This document shows, piece after piece, positions 32,917-42,587 of a stretch of 49,276 nucleotides of DNA. Position numbers and translations under genes: made by a program. Where the stretch lies: contig JAEEJW010000171.1 of the NCBI GenBank assembly GCA_016282095.1, positions 1 through 49,276 on the forward strand, written 5' to 3'. Position 1 is the stretch's first letter. Every line of letters starts with the position of its first letter. The stretch is from Ruminiclostridium sp. Its GTDB lineage: Bacteria; Bacillota; Clostridia; Oscillospirales; Ruminococcaceae. Under the pieces are notes generated by a model. That model did no database searches. It was not told where the DNA came from and saw only the letters and a list, made by a program, of their open reading frames with translations.

Positions 32917-34998
32917 TTATAATGCTATGCTCCCCACAGACTGTATCTGTGTCGTGCTGTCTATCTCACTGTACGAAAGCACGGTGATATTCTGGAGGAA
33001 CTGGTCTATCAGCTTCTTGAAATATACTCTTACTATAGGCGAAGTAAGTATGATTACGTTCGGGATAACGTCCTTTATCTTGTTCACTTCGTCCGTTGTC
33101 TTTGCCACGATGCGCTGAATCGTGTCGGGATCCATGGACAGATAGCTTCCCTGATCGGACTTCTTCACACTTGCGACGATCATATCCTCTATCCTCGGAT
33201 CTATGGTTATCACGCGCAGGGAGTTCGCCTCGGCGAAGCGCCTCGTTATAGTGCGGCGCAGAGCCTGTCTTACATACTCCACGGTGATATCTATATCCTT
33301 CATTGTGGTGAGATGGTCGCTCAGGGTCTCGAGTATTGTCTCCATATCCCTTATCGGAACGCCCTCACGCAGCAGCATGGAGAGTACCTTCTGGAGATAA
33401 CCGTAGGAAATGACATTCGGAACAAGATCCTCGACGATAGTGGCATTGGTTTTCTTGATGTTCTCCACCATAGTCTTGACATCCTGGCGTGTGAGGATCT
33501 CGCTGCAGTGCTGCTTGATGACTTCGGACAGGTGGGTTATCATTACGGAAACGGGGTCTATCAGAGTATATCCTGCCACATCCGCAGCGACCTTCTTGTC
33601 CTCGCTTATCCAGCGGGCAGGGATTCCGAAAGCCGGTTCTATGGTGTCGATACCGTCCACCGGCATCGATACATCGCCGTTATCCAGCGCGAGATAATGA
33701 TCGACAAGGATCTCTCCTCTGGCGACCTCCTCGCCCTTGATCTTGATTATGTACTGGTTCGGGTTTATATCCGGGTTATCGCGCATACGCACTGAAGGTA
33801 TTACCATGCCCATATCCAGCGCGAACTGCTTTCTGAACAGTACGACACGCTCTATGAAGTTTCCGCCGCTCCGCTCGTCAACGAGATGCAGCAGCGAGTA
33901 ACCGAACTCCATTTCCACCTGCTCCACATTGAGCAGCTTGAATACATTGTCGATATCGCGATAGTAGTCCGTGTCCGTGGTCGGCCGCTGTTCCTTGGCC
34001 TCCTCGACCTGTTTCTGCGCTTCGGCAGCCTCGGCAACCTGCGCCTCACGGGTCTGGGTACGCCGCAGATAAATACCGGCGTACAGGAGAGCCCCGCCCA
34101 GCAGCGCGAGTATGGGCTTCGGGAAGCCCGGCACCAGCATCAGCACGATCATTACCGCACCGGTTATGATCATAACTGTCGGGTTGTTTGTGAACTGGCG
34201 CTTTACGTCCTCGTTGAAGCTGCCCTCACTCGCGGTTCTGGTAACTACCATACCGGTGGCGACGGATATCAGCAGTGAGGGTATCTGCGAGCACAGACCG
34301 TCACCGACTGTCGCCAGCGAGTATGTGCTCATAACGGTGCCTACATCGGCACCTCCGATTATTCCTATGATAGCACCGCCGATAAGGTTTATCAGCGATG
34401 TGATTATCGACATTATAGCGTCACCTTTGACGAACTTGGTGGCACCGTCCATTGCTCCGAAAAAGTCCGCTTCACGCTGTACGTTAGCACGGCGTATCTT
34501 TGCTTCTTCGTCTGTTATTGCCCCTGTGTTGAGGTCGGCGTCTATGGACATCTGCTTACCGGGCATTGCGTCCAGGGTAAATCTCGCAGCAACTTCGGAA
34601 ACACGTTCCGAACCCTTGGTGATAACAAGGAAATTCGCGAGGAATATGATTATAAAGATGATAAATCCTACTACCGGGTCGCCGCCCATTACGAACTGTC
34701 CGAATGTTGCAATGACCGAACCCGCCTGTCCTGTGCTGAGTATGCCTCGGGTGGTCGAAACGTTCAGCGCAAGCCGGAATACCGTAGTGATGAGCAGTAT
34801 GGTCGGGAAGATCGAAAATTCGAGGGCTTCCTTTATATACATGGTCATCAGCAGTATTACCAGCGACAGACCTATATTGACAAGGAGCAGAAAATCAAGC
34901 AGCGCTCCGCCCATGATGCCGTTGAGTGGTATGATGAGCGCGAGGATGATAAATACGACGAACACGGCAAATACATTGCTCATCATTCTTTTTACCAT
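32917..34998 (-). CDS. flhA: Flagellar biosynthesis protein FlhA
   Basis: VVFIILALIIPLNGIMGGALLDFLLLVNIGLSLVILLMTMYI, GSERVSEVAARFTLDAMPGKQMSIDADLNTGAITDEEA. Confidence 0.98.
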   Translation of the reverse strand: MVKRMMSNVFAVFVVFIILALIIPLNGIMGGALLDFLLLVNIGLSLVILLMTMYIKEALEFSIFPTILLITTVFRLALNVSTTRGILSTGQAGSVIATFGQFVMGGDPVVGFIIFIIIFLANFLVITKGSERVSEVAARFTLDAMPGKQMSIDADLNTGAITDEEAKIRRANVQREADFFGAMDGATKFVKGDAIMSIITSLINLIGGAIIGIIGGADVGTVMSTYSLATVGDGLCSQIPSLLISVATGMVVTRTASEGSFNEDVKRQFTNNPTVMIITGAVMIVLMLVPGFPKPILALLGGALLYAGIYLRRTQTREAQVAEAAEAQKQVEEAKEQRPTTDTDYYRDIDNVFKLLNVEQVEMEFGYSLLHLVDERSGGNFIERVVLFRKQFALDMGMVIPSVRMRDNPDINPNQYIIKIKGEEVARGEILVDHYLALDNGDVSMPVDGIDTIEPAFGIPARWISEDKKVAADVAGYTLIDPVSVMITHLSEVIKQHCSEILTRQDVKTMVENIKKTNATIVEDLVPNVISYGYLQKVLSMLLREGVPIRDMETILETLSDHLTTMKDIDITVEYVRQALRRTITRRFAEANSLRVITIDPRIEDMIVASVKKSDQGSYLSMDPDTIQRIVAKTTDEVNKIKDVIPNVIILTSPIVRVYFKKLIDQFLQNITVLSYSEIDSTTQIQSVGSIAL

Positions 34999-35053
34999 CT
35001 CTTACTTCCTGCCTCCTTTCGTTTTTCTGTTTTATGTCATGTACCGGAAAATC

Positions 35054-36178
35054 TTATCCCGATCGTCCGTTCCCTTCGCCGGCACGGTTTGCACCGTCTG
35101 TGGGCGGTTCGAACTTTATGCCCTTTGCGGTAAACATATCAGAGATAACCACCGCCACTGCCTTGAACAGCGAACTCGGTATCTCCTGCCCTATCTCTAC
35201 GGTCTCGTACAGCTCTCTTGCGAGAGGACGATCCTCTGTTATGAATACGCCGCTTTTTTCGGCTATTTCGATTATCTTGAGTGCAAGAGCATCTTTGCCC
35301 TTTGCCACGACGAACGGCGCCAAATACGCCGATGTCTCGGTGTCATATTTCAGCGCCACAGCGTAGTGTGTAGGGTTTCTGACTACCACATCGGAGCCCG
35401 GTACCTGCTCCATCATACGCTGCTGCGCCATTTCACGCTGTTTCTGCTTTATCTTGCCCTTTATCTGCGGGTCACCTTCGGTCTGCTTGTACTCGTCCTT
35501 GACTTCCTGTTTTGACATTTTCAGGTTCTTCTCAAACTGGTACCACTGAAACAGGTAATCCCCCGCCGCCACGAACACGAATATGACACAGAGTATCATC
35601 ACTATCGTGAATATGGTGTTCGCTATATAAGCCACCGCATAAATGGGTTCGGTGTCCACAAGACTCACTATCTCTGTCATGCGGCTCTCGATCTGGCCGT
35701 AGACCACGAAGATTATCGCAGAGAGTTCGATAATGCCCTTGAGAATACCGACCGCAGCCTGCGCCGAGAACATCTTCTTGATGCCGTTCAGCGGATTCAG
35801 CTTCGAAAATTTCGGCTTCAGCGGCTTCATCGTGAACAGCCCGCGGGTCTGGGCCATGACTGTTATTACCACGATCAGGGCTATTATCGCACAAAGCGGC
35901 AGCACTATCATTACTGCCTGCTTTATTACATTGAAGAATATATTGGTATAGGTGCTGAATTCGTTGTCGTATTCCATTCCTACCTTTTCGAGCCCTTCGG
36001 TCATTATCTTTGTGAGCTGAACGAACATATAGGAACTGAGAACGGCAAGCGCCGAGAAAGTTCCGAGTATCGCCACGGCTGTAACGACCTCGTTGCTCTG
36101 GAGCACCTGGCCTTCTTTTTCTCTGGCGTCACGCCGTTTTTTCGGCGTCGCCTTTTCGGTTTTGTCTTCTCCCGGCAA
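35054..36178 (-). CDS. flhB: Flagellar biosynthesis protein FlhB
   Basis: DKTEKATPKKRRDAREKEGQV; autocleavage motif VVRNPTHYAVALKYD. Confidence 0.98.
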   Translation of the reverse strand: MPGEDKTEKATPKKRRDAREKEGQVLQSNEVVTAVAILGTFSALAVLSSYMFVQLTKIMTEGLEKVGMEYDNEFSTYTNIFFNVIKQAVMIVLPLCAIIALIVVITVMAQTRGLFTMKPLKPKFSKLNPLNGIKKMFSAQAAVGILKGIIELSAIIFVVYGQIESRMTEIVSLVDTEPIYAVAYIANTIFTIVMILCVIFVFVAAGDYLFQWYQFEKNLKMSKQEVKDEYKQTEGDPQIKGKIKQKQREMAQQRMMEQVPGSDVVVRNPTHYAVALKYDTETSAYLAPFVVAKGKDALALKIIEIAEKSGVFITEDRPLARELYETVEIGQEIPSSLFKAVAVVISDMFTAKGIKFEPPTDGANRAGEGNGRSG

Positions 36179-36200
36179 CGACGATCACCTCACCCGGGAA

Positions 36201-36992
36201 CTATACGAAATGCCTTACCGCCGCGTCAAGATTCGTCCACAGGTACCCGAACAGCTTATCGATGAACTCGGAATACGGTCCTGCCGCTGCGATTATGACT
36301 ATGAAGCCGACTATCAGCTTCAGGTGGATATTCAGAACAAATATCTGTATCGTAGGCACCGCTTTCATTATGATGCCCATGCAGAATTCGACTATCAACT
36401 CTGCCGCCAGCAGCGGCATAGCAAATTTCAGTGCCAGCTCCATTATCGTGCCCATATACATGACAATGATGAGCGCCAGATCAATGGTCGCCCCTGTAAA
36501 CCCGTACCCCAGCGGTATTGTCTCGTATGAGAGACTGAACAGCTTTATATACGACAGGTGACTGCCCGTGACAAAGAAGCATAGCACGAACATATAATAG
36601 TAGTAATTGCCGAATACCGGCATCGTAACTCCGGTCGCGGGGTCGTAAGCCTTAGCCATTCCGAGGCCGACCTCGGTATCCATGATCTCACCGGCGTACA
36701 GCAGTACCGTCAGTATCAGATTCGTGAAAAATCCGAATACTATGCCGATGAACAGTTCCTTTATGACTACGAACGCGAATCCGATGACTCCCGTAAATTC
36801 CGGAGCAGCGGCCGATCCGCCCATGGACGCCGTCATCAGTACTGCCAGAACTATGGACATGAAGGCTTTTATATTAGCCGGCGTGTTGTTCCGGGCGAAT
36901 ATCGGGTTGAAGGTAAATATCCCCGTAACCCGGCACAGCACGAATATGAACGCCGTGAAATTGCTGTAAAGTGTTTCCCAGACGAACATCAC
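36201..36992 (-). CDS. fliR: Flagellar biosynthetic protein FliR
   Basis: TGIFTFNPIFARNNTPANIKAFMSIVLAVLMT; position between fliQ and flhB. Confidence 0.96.
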   Translation of the reverse strand: MMFVWETLYSNFTAFIFVLCRVTGIFTFNPIFARNNTPANIKAFMSIVLAVLMTASMGGSAAAPEFTGVIGFAFVVIKELFIGIVFGFFTNLILTVLLYAGEIMDTEVGLGMAKAYDPATGVTMPVFGNYYYYMFVLCFFVTGSHLSYIKLFSLSYETIPLGYGFTGATIDLALIIVMYMGTIMELALKFAMPLLAAELIVEFCMGIIMKAVPTIQIFVLNIHLKLIVGFIVIIAAAGPYSEFIDKLFGYLWTNLDAAVRHFV

Positions 36993-37261
36993 GGAATAGG
37001 CGTGGTCGCCATGAGCTCAACTATACGGTTGAAGAAATCTATGATGCTGGAGCACATCCACGGTCCCATTGCGAGGAGCGCCAGCGCTACGATTATGGCT
37101 TTCGGCGCGAAGGTGAGAGTCTGCTCATGCACCTGCGTTGCGGCCTGTAATATCGCGATTATGAGTCCGACGAGCATCGCTATCAGCAGCGTCGGCACCG
37201 CAAGCTTGAACGCAAGGATTATAGCTTCGGTGAATATCTCAAGTACAAGATCCTCGGACAT
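36989..37261 (-). CDS. fliQ: Flagellar biosynthetic protein FliQ
   Basis: VPTLLIAMLVGLIIAILQAATQVHEQTLTFAPKAIIVALALLAMGPWM. Confidence 0.97.
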   Translation of the reverse strand: MSEDLVLEIFTEAIILAFKLAVPTLLIAMLVGLIIAILQAATQVHEQTLTFAPKAIIVALALLAMGPWMCSSIIDFFNRIVELMATTPIP

Positions 37262-37292
37262 TTATGCATCGACCTCCCCGATCCCTGCTCCG

Positions 37293-38288
37293 CTAAACAT
37301 TGAAGGAATTTACGAGTGTACCGACGAGCATCTGCCAGCCGTCAACAAGCACGAACAGCATTATCTTGAACGGCAGCGATATCATCGAAGGCGGCAGCAT
37401 CATCATACCCATTGCCATAAGGGTCGAGGAAACGACTATATCTATGACAAGGAAAGGTATGAAGAGCATGAAGCCCATCTGGAAGGCTCTCGTAAGCTCA
37501 CTGATTATAAACGACGGTATAACGACTTCCAGCCCGAGCTGGTCGGCATAGTCGGTAAGCTCCTCATCGGTCTGTGTCAGATCGACAGGCACTTTTACTA
37601 TGCTCTCTACCGGTTCTATCGGCTGTATAAAGTCCGGATCTATCACGCTGCCGTTATCCTCGGGGGCCGTAGTCTGCGCCGCAGCAGCCTCTTTAGCCTG
37701 TTCCTGCGCTTTGTAGACCGACTGACCTTTAAGTTCGAGGAAGAACTGCATATTCCTGCGCGATGTGTTTTTCAGCATGAATGTCTTGAGCGTATCCCCG
37801 GAACGGTCGAGCATCTCGTTTATGGATATCTCTCCCGCGGCATAGGGCTGATAGGCGTTGTCATTTATCTGAGTGAACGTCGGCCACATGACAAACAGTG
37901 TAAGAAATAACGAAAGCCCCATCAATACCGAGTTGGGCGGGATAGACTGGGTCTGCATCGCGTTTCTTAAAAAGCTGAAAACTATGACGATCCTTGTGAA
38001 TGATGTAAGCATCACAAGGAACGACGGGGCGACCGACAGTATGGTGATTATCAGTATCACTTCAAGGGACTGGGAGCCGTCTATGCCGATGAGCTGCTTG
38101 AGCAGCGAATCATCGACGGGTTCGGTGCCCGGATTCCCCGCAAGTACCTCGGTCTCTGCGTCTCCTTCCGCAGCGCCCAGCGCCGAGGCTGTGACGCATA
38201 TCACTGACATCAGCAGACACGTCACGACAAAGGATATGATGAACCTGATAAAATACTTACTGTTCTGTTTTATCGTTTCCTTGACCAT
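37293..38288 (-). CDS. fliP: Flagellar biosynthetic protein FliP (with extended periplasmic insert)
   Basis: SVAPSFLVMLTSFTRIVIVFSFLRNAMQTQSIPPNSVLMGLSLFLTLFVM...VVIPSFIISELTRAFQMGFMLFIPFLVIDIVVSSTLMAMGMMMLPP. Confidence 0.97.
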   Translation of the reverse strand: MVKETIKQNSKYFIRFIISFVVTCLLMSVICVTASALGAAEGDAETEVLAGNPGTEPVDDSLLKQLIGIDGSQSLEVILIITILSVAPSFLVMLTSFTRIVIVFSFLRNAMQTQSIPPNSVLMGLSLFLTLFVMWPTFTQINDNAYQPYAAGEISINEMLDRSGDTLKTFMLKNTSRRNMQFFLELKGQSVYKAQEQAKEAAAAQTTAPEDNGSVIDPDFIQPIEPVESIVKVPVDLTQTDEELTDYADQLGLEVVIPSFIISELTRAFQMGFMLFIPFLVIDIVVSSTLMAMGMMMLPPSMISLPFKIMLFVLVDGWQMLVGTLVNSFNV

Positions 38289-38646
38289 TGCCGTTATCCT
38301 TTCCCGTGCCTTTATTCCTTTTCATGACCTCGGCAAACGCAGCAGCAAATGACATACCGTTCTGCGCTTCGGGAGATGACTGCTGGGCATAGTATTCCTC
38401 GGGGCTCATATCTATGTCGGCGAGCTTTTCGATATGCTGCCCCGTAACGCCGACGAGCATCAGCTTACCGGCGACACAAACAACAACAAGCATACCGTCT
38501 CTTCCGAGTGATACTCTGTCGATGACCTTCATTCGATTCCCGTTGACATATCCGAGCCCGCCGTTGAGCTTCTTCATAGCATACACAAGTATGAAGAACA
38601 ACCCGAGTACGCCAGCAAGGGAAAGGATCATCCAGATCCATTCCAT
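38257..38646 (-). CDS. fliO: Flagellar biosynthetic protein FliO-like
   Basis: Single TM followed by MKVIDRVSLGRDGMLVVVCVAGKLMLVGVTGQHIEKLADID; syntenic position between cheY and fliP. Confidence 0.85.
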   Translation of the reverse strand: MEWIWMILSLAGVLGLFFILVYAMKKLNGGLGYVNGNRMKVIDRVSLGRDGMLVVVCVAGKLMLVGVTGQHIEKLADIDMSPEEYYAQQSSPEAQNGMSFAAAFAEVMKRNKGTGKDNGNGQGNDKTEQ

Positions 38647-38652
38647 ACCGGA

Positions 38653-39015
38653 TCAGCCGAGTATCTTGGTGACTGTCGCTATTATTCTGTCCGGTTTGAA
38701 CGGCTTTACGATGAAGTCCAGCGCGCCGAGCTTGATAGCCTCAACGACCATGGCTTCCTGACCCATGGCGCTGCACATAACGACCTTTGCCGCGGGATTC
38801 ATCTTCTTGATATCGGCAAGAGCCTCGATACCGGTCTTGTTGGGCATTGTTATGTCCATGATAACGAGATCGGGCTTCTCTGCTTCATAAGTCTGGCAGG
38901 CGATAGCGCCGTCCTGCGCCTCAAGGATATTCGTGTATCCGTTCTTTGTGAGGGTATCCTTGATGAGCATTCTCATGAAGGCTGCATCGTCGACCAATAA
39001 AATCTTCTTGTCCAT
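38653..39015 (-). CDS. cheY: Chemotaxis response regulator CheY
   Basis: ILLVDDAAFMRMLIKDTL...DLVIMDITMPNKTGIEAL...GALDFIVKPFKPDRI; receiver domain only. Confidence 0.96.
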   Translation of the reverse strand: MDKKILLVDDAAFMRMLIKDTLTKNGYTNILEAQDGAIACQTYEAEKPDLVIMDITMPNKTGIEALADIKKMNPAAKVVMCSAMGQEAMVVEAIKLGALDFIVKPFKPDRIIATVTKILG

Positions 39016-39021
39016 AGCTGT

Positions 39022-40401
39022 TTACTCCTTACTGATTGAATCCATAAGTTTAGATTTGATTATTTCCGTTATTCTGACAGCAAAGTTGTCGTCTATCACG
39101 ACTATATCGCCCTTGGCGATCAGGTTGCCGTTCACTATTATATCGACGGGAGCTCCCGCCTGACGCTCGAGCTCGATTATCGTGCCCTGCGTGAATTCAA
39201 GTATATCTTTCACCTTGCGCCGCGCTGTGCCTATCTCGACGGATATCTCCAGCGGAACTCCCATGAGCAGCTGGAGGTTTGTTTTCTGCTCGCCCGAAAG
39301 CTGTATATCCGGTGAGTCGAACTGATTGAGCTGCGCGTTCTGAAGGTTCATGGGCTGAGGCTGCTGGTAGCCGTAAGGCATCTGCGGCATAGCACCCTGC
39401 GGATAGCCGTACGGCATCTGCGGCATAGCGCCCTGCGGATAGCCGTATGGCATCTGCGGCATAGCGCCCTGCGGATAGCCGTATGGCATCTGCGGCATAG
39501 CACCCTGCGGCATCTGCGGCATTCCGCCCATCTGCGACATATCGGGAACAGGCTGCTGCATCTGCGGCTGCGGCGGAGCTGCCGGAGCGCCTCCGCCTGC
39601 CATTGCCGCAAACATGGCATCCATTTCGGCCTGCGACATGGTACCGCCGCCGCCCGAAGGCGCTGCCGGTGCGGGAGCCGCTGCTCCTCCTCCGCCTGCC
39701 ATAGACGCGAACATGGCGTCCATCTCGGCCTGCGACATAGTACCGCCGCCGCCACCCGAAGGCGCTGCCGGTGCGGGAACCGCGGGAGTCTCTTCCTCGT
39801 CCGCCGTCCCCAACACCTTGCGCGCTATATAGCTGGCAAGGTCGAGGGTCAGTATCGAAGCGAACTCGGACTTGATGACACCGTCGATCGTGAGATCGAA
39901 GTATATCGCGGTGACCTTTTCATCGGGCTCAAAGGTCTGCACCTCATTAAGGTCGATGTTTTCCATTATATACGGCGTCGGGGTCGAGATATCCACCACG
40001 ATGCCGAGGAAATCGGACAGCGCAGTCGCGCTGGCACCCATCATCTGGTTCATGACCTCGGACACGGCGCTTATGTTCAGCTCGTCAAACTCGAAATCGG
40101 GTGTGACTTCAAGGGGCTGACCCATGAGCTGATTGAGTATCATCTGCACGTCGTCCTGACGGAGAACCATGAGGTTATTGCCCGAAAGGCCTCTTACATA
40201 TTCTATTTTAACGCAGACAGCAGGCTCCAGCTTGTCGTATTGGAGCATATCGTCCGCTCTGACGACTTCCACTCTCGGAGTTGTGATCCACACCTTGGCG
40301 CTGAGAAGTTCGGAAACCGCGGTGGCGGCGCTTCCCATGCTTATATTCATGACTTCGCCGAGGGCGTCCTTCTCCATCTCGGAAAGGTCTGTCACAGCCA
40401 T
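39022..40401 (-). CDS. fliY: Flagellar motor switch phosphatase FliY (CheC-like N-domain, repetitive linker, SpoA C-domain)
   Basis: N-terminal EKDALGEVMNISMGSAATAVSELL; C-terminal LLMGVPLEISVEIGTARRKVKDILEFTQGTIIELERQAGAPVDIIVNGNLIAKGDIVVIDDNFAVRITEI. Confidence 0.95.
   Translation of the reverse strand: MAVTDLSEMEKDALGEVMNISMGSAATAVSELLSAKVWITTPRVEVVRADDMLQYDKLEPAVCVKIEYVRGLSGNNLMVLRQDDVQMILNQLMGQPLEVTPDFEFDELNISAVSEVMNQMMGASATALSDFLGIVVDISTPTPYIMENIDLNEVQTFEPDEKVTAIYFDLTIDGVIKSEFASILTLDLASYIARKVLGTADEEETPAVPAPAAPSGGGGGTMSQAEMDAMFASMAGGGGAAAPAPAAPSGGGGTMSQAEMDAMFAAMAGGGAPAAPPQPQMQQPVPDMSQMGGMPQMPQGAMPQMPYGYPQGAMPQMPYGYPQGAMPQMPYGYPQGAMPQMPYGYQQPQPMNLQNAQLNQFDSPDIQLSGEQKTNLQLLMGVPLEISVEIGTARRKVKDILEFTQGTIIELERQAGAPVDIIVNGNLIAKGDIVVIDDNFAVRITEIIKSKLMDSISKE
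39368..39511 (-). repeat. Four in-frame 36-bp tandem repeats encoding GAMPQMPYGYPQ in fliY
   Basis: Repeat starts at 39368, 39404, 39440 and 39476 with exact 36-bp period. Confidence 0.93.
39595..39741 (-). repeat. Duplicated linker segment GGGTMSQAEMDAMFA(S/A)MAGGG in fliY
   Basis: Two near-identical DNA segments at about 39595-39642 and 39694-39741. Confidence 0.9.
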
Positions 40402-40404
40402 AAA

Positions 40405-41394
40405 TCAAACCTCGCTTCTGTAAACATTTTCGATCTTTACCGCTTTGTTCTGATTGAACGAGCCGAGTTTTCCGTCGAACCAGATCTTACTGCCGATCCT
40501 TAGTTTCACGTTGCTTTCGATGCTGATGTCAAGCGGGATTATGTCATCTACCTGGAGATTGAGAACATCGTAGACATCAAGGGAAGTATTGCCCAGCACT
40601 GCGGTAATATCCAGCGAAGTTTCGTTGAGCGCCTTCATTATGTTTTCGCGTCTTTCCTGTTCTCTTACGGCATCGAATTTGCGCGTCGTCCTGACGGACC
40701 TCGTCATATACTTCTGCATGATCTCATCGAGTGTGAGTACGGGCATACAGATCGTTATTATCGTTTTTGTGTCGTTGACGGTAGCTTCCAGTGCCACGAG
40801 GATCATCGTATCATCGTAATCGACCGCCGAATAGACTCTGGAGTTGGTCTCGATGTTCACGACGGTGGGATTGACCTCAAGGTAAGGCTCCCACGGCTCG
40901 CGGAGCAGCGCCGCCATATTGTTGATTATCTTGTCTATTATGCTGACCTCTATCTCGGTGAAGTCTCTGTCGGCGTCCTTGTATTCGCCTCTGCCGCCGA
41001 GAAGTCTGTCGATCAGCGTATATGTAAGCGAGTTTGAAAGCTGGACTATCGAAGTCACTGTGCCTATATCGTCATCGTGTATGCCGAGGTCGAGCGTTCC
41101 CATCATTACATAGTCGGGCAGCGCGTTGTTGAACTCGAAATACCGCTGTTCCTCTATTGAAGCAAGCGTGACCTTGCAGTATAGTCTCAGGAGTCCCGTT
41201 AAATACGAGGAAAGAAGTCTTGCGTAGTTGTCGAAGATGCTGTCGAGTATCTTTATTCGCTCTTTGGTAAATTTCTTCGGTGCGCGGAAGTCATATTCCT
41301 TGACTTCCGGCTCCTTGCTGCTCTCGACTACCCCGCCGTTCATCGCGCTGCTTAAAAGCGCGTCTATCTGTTCCTGCGTAAGGGTCTCAGCCAT
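40405..41394 (-). CDS. fliM: Flagellar motor switch protein FliM
   Basis: N-terminal CheY-binding motif LTQEQIDALL; C-terminal SpoA domain; adjacent to fliY. Confidence 0.97.
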   Translation of the reverse strand: MAETLTQEQIDALLSSAMNGGVVESSKEPEVKEYDFRAPKKFTKERIKILDSIFDNYARLLSSYLTGLLRLYCKVTLASIEEQRYFEFNNALPDYVMMGTLDLGIHDDDIGTVTSIVQLSNSLTYTLIDRLLGGRGEYKDADRDFTEIEVSIIDKIINNMAALLREPWEPYLEVNPTVVNIETNSRVYSAVDYDDTMILVALEATVNDTKTIITICMPVLTLDEIMQKYMTRSVRTTRKFDAVREQERRENIMKALNETSLDITAVLGNTSLDVYDVLNLQVDDIIPLDISIESNVKLRIGSKIWFDGKLGSFNQNKAVKIENVYRSEV

Positions 41395-41445
41395 TCAAAC
41401 CTCACCTCACCTTCTGCTCTGAGATATCCGATACCTGACTGTGCC

Positions 41446-42504
41446 TTATTCAGCGGCCGCTTCCGTTTCCTCGGCGGCGGTCTCTTCGGGCTCAAGAAGT
41501 ATGGATTCCGGTATCTCCGATATCGGTATGCTGTATGTGGGTCCGGTATAGTCTTCCTCGCCGCCCTGCTGGTCTACCACTGCATCCGCGTACTTGCCGT
41601 CGAGGCCGTTGATGATCTGCTGCACGGTATCGTCGGAAGTGCCGCCGTATACGTCGGTGCGGTCGATTATATCGGAATGTGTATATTCGATACCGTAGTC
41701 ATACATCAGCATATCCTGGATAACTTCGGTATCCTGCGCCGCTATTTCGTTTCTCGTTATGACAAGCTCAACACGGCGGTTCTGGGCTCTGCCCTCTTCG
41801 GTGCTGTTATCGGCTATCGGGTCATGCTGTGCTCTGCCCTCGACAACGAACTTGTTGCTGTCCACAACAACGTTGAAGTCCATGTACTTCGTTACCGAAC
41901 TTGCTCTGGCCGCCGACAGATCCCAGTCGTTGACCGCCGAGAACGCCACAGCCGCGGTATGTCCCTGTACTCTTACGGATTTGATGTATTCACTGATAGC
42001 CTTTATGCCGGGCATTACGGTTCGCAGCGCCTTCTTGCCGGATTCTTTGAGCACGGCACTGTCGCCGTCGAACATTATCGCGTTGTCAAATCTTATATTT
42101 ATGCGGCCGGCGGAGCTCTGCGTAACAGAAACGGCTCCGGAGAACTCGCTTTCCGCCACGGCTTTGGAAGCCCACGCGAAGAGCTCGTCGAAGTTGTTCG
42201 GCAGACCCAGCGAATCCTTTTCGGTGCTGTGCTGCGTGCCTTCGCCGTTGTTTGCGGGAACATCGCTGTTGCCATCATTGTCGGACTTGCTGTCGCCCGC
42301 ATCTATATCCTCCATGACAAACGGGTTGATATACTGACCCTGGCTGTTGAAGGACTGGAATATATACTGGAATTTAGTCTCGTCCGGAGTCGACGCCGCA
42401 TACAGAAGCACGAAAAAGCACATCAGCAGCGTTACCATGTCTCCGTATGTGGACATCCACTCGTCAACACCGGTATGTATGATCTTGACTTTTTTCTTCG
42501 CCAT
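41446..42504 (-). CDS. motB: Flagellar motor protein MotB
   Basis: WMSTYGDMVTLLMCFFVLLYA TM with essential Asp; OmpA-like IADNSTEEGRAQNRRVELVITR. Confidence 0.96.
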   Translation of the reverse strand: MAKKKVKIIHTGVDEWMSTYGDMVTLLMCFFVLLYAASTPDETKFQYIFQSFNSQGQYINPFVMEDIDAGDSKSDNDGNSDVPANNGEGTQHSTEKDSLGLPNNFDELFAWASKAVAESEFSGAVSVTQSSAGRINIRFDNAIMFDGDSAVLKESGKKALRTVMPGIKAISEYIKSVRVQGHTAAVAFSAVNDWDLSAARASSVTKYMDFNVVVDSNKFVVEGRAQHDPIADNSTEEGRAQNRRVELVITRNEIAAQDTEVIQDMLMYDYGIEYTHSDIIDRTDVYGGTSDDTVQQIINGLDGKYADAVVDQQGGEEDYTGPTYSIPISEIPESILLEPEETAAEETEAAAE

Positions 42505-42558
42505 ATTTCTTTCCTCACTGACCTGTACTCACGGCAGATGAAAACAAGTCAGTAATAT

Positions 42559-42587
42559 ATTATACCATAAAAGCAGATCTTTTGCAA
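42559..42587 (-). promoter_or_regulatory. Internal sigma-A promoter upstream of motB
   Basis: Minus strand TTGCAA - 17 nt - TATAAT within the motA-motB intergenic gap. Confidence 0.75.

Noticed and set aside
34112-35515. 467-aa plus-strand ORF across flhA/flhB
   Set aside because: Antisense shadow of FlhA and FlhB.
39368-39511. Regular 36-bp repeats as a possible CRISPR array
   Set aside because: Repeats are directly contiguous with no spacers and lie in frame within fliY.
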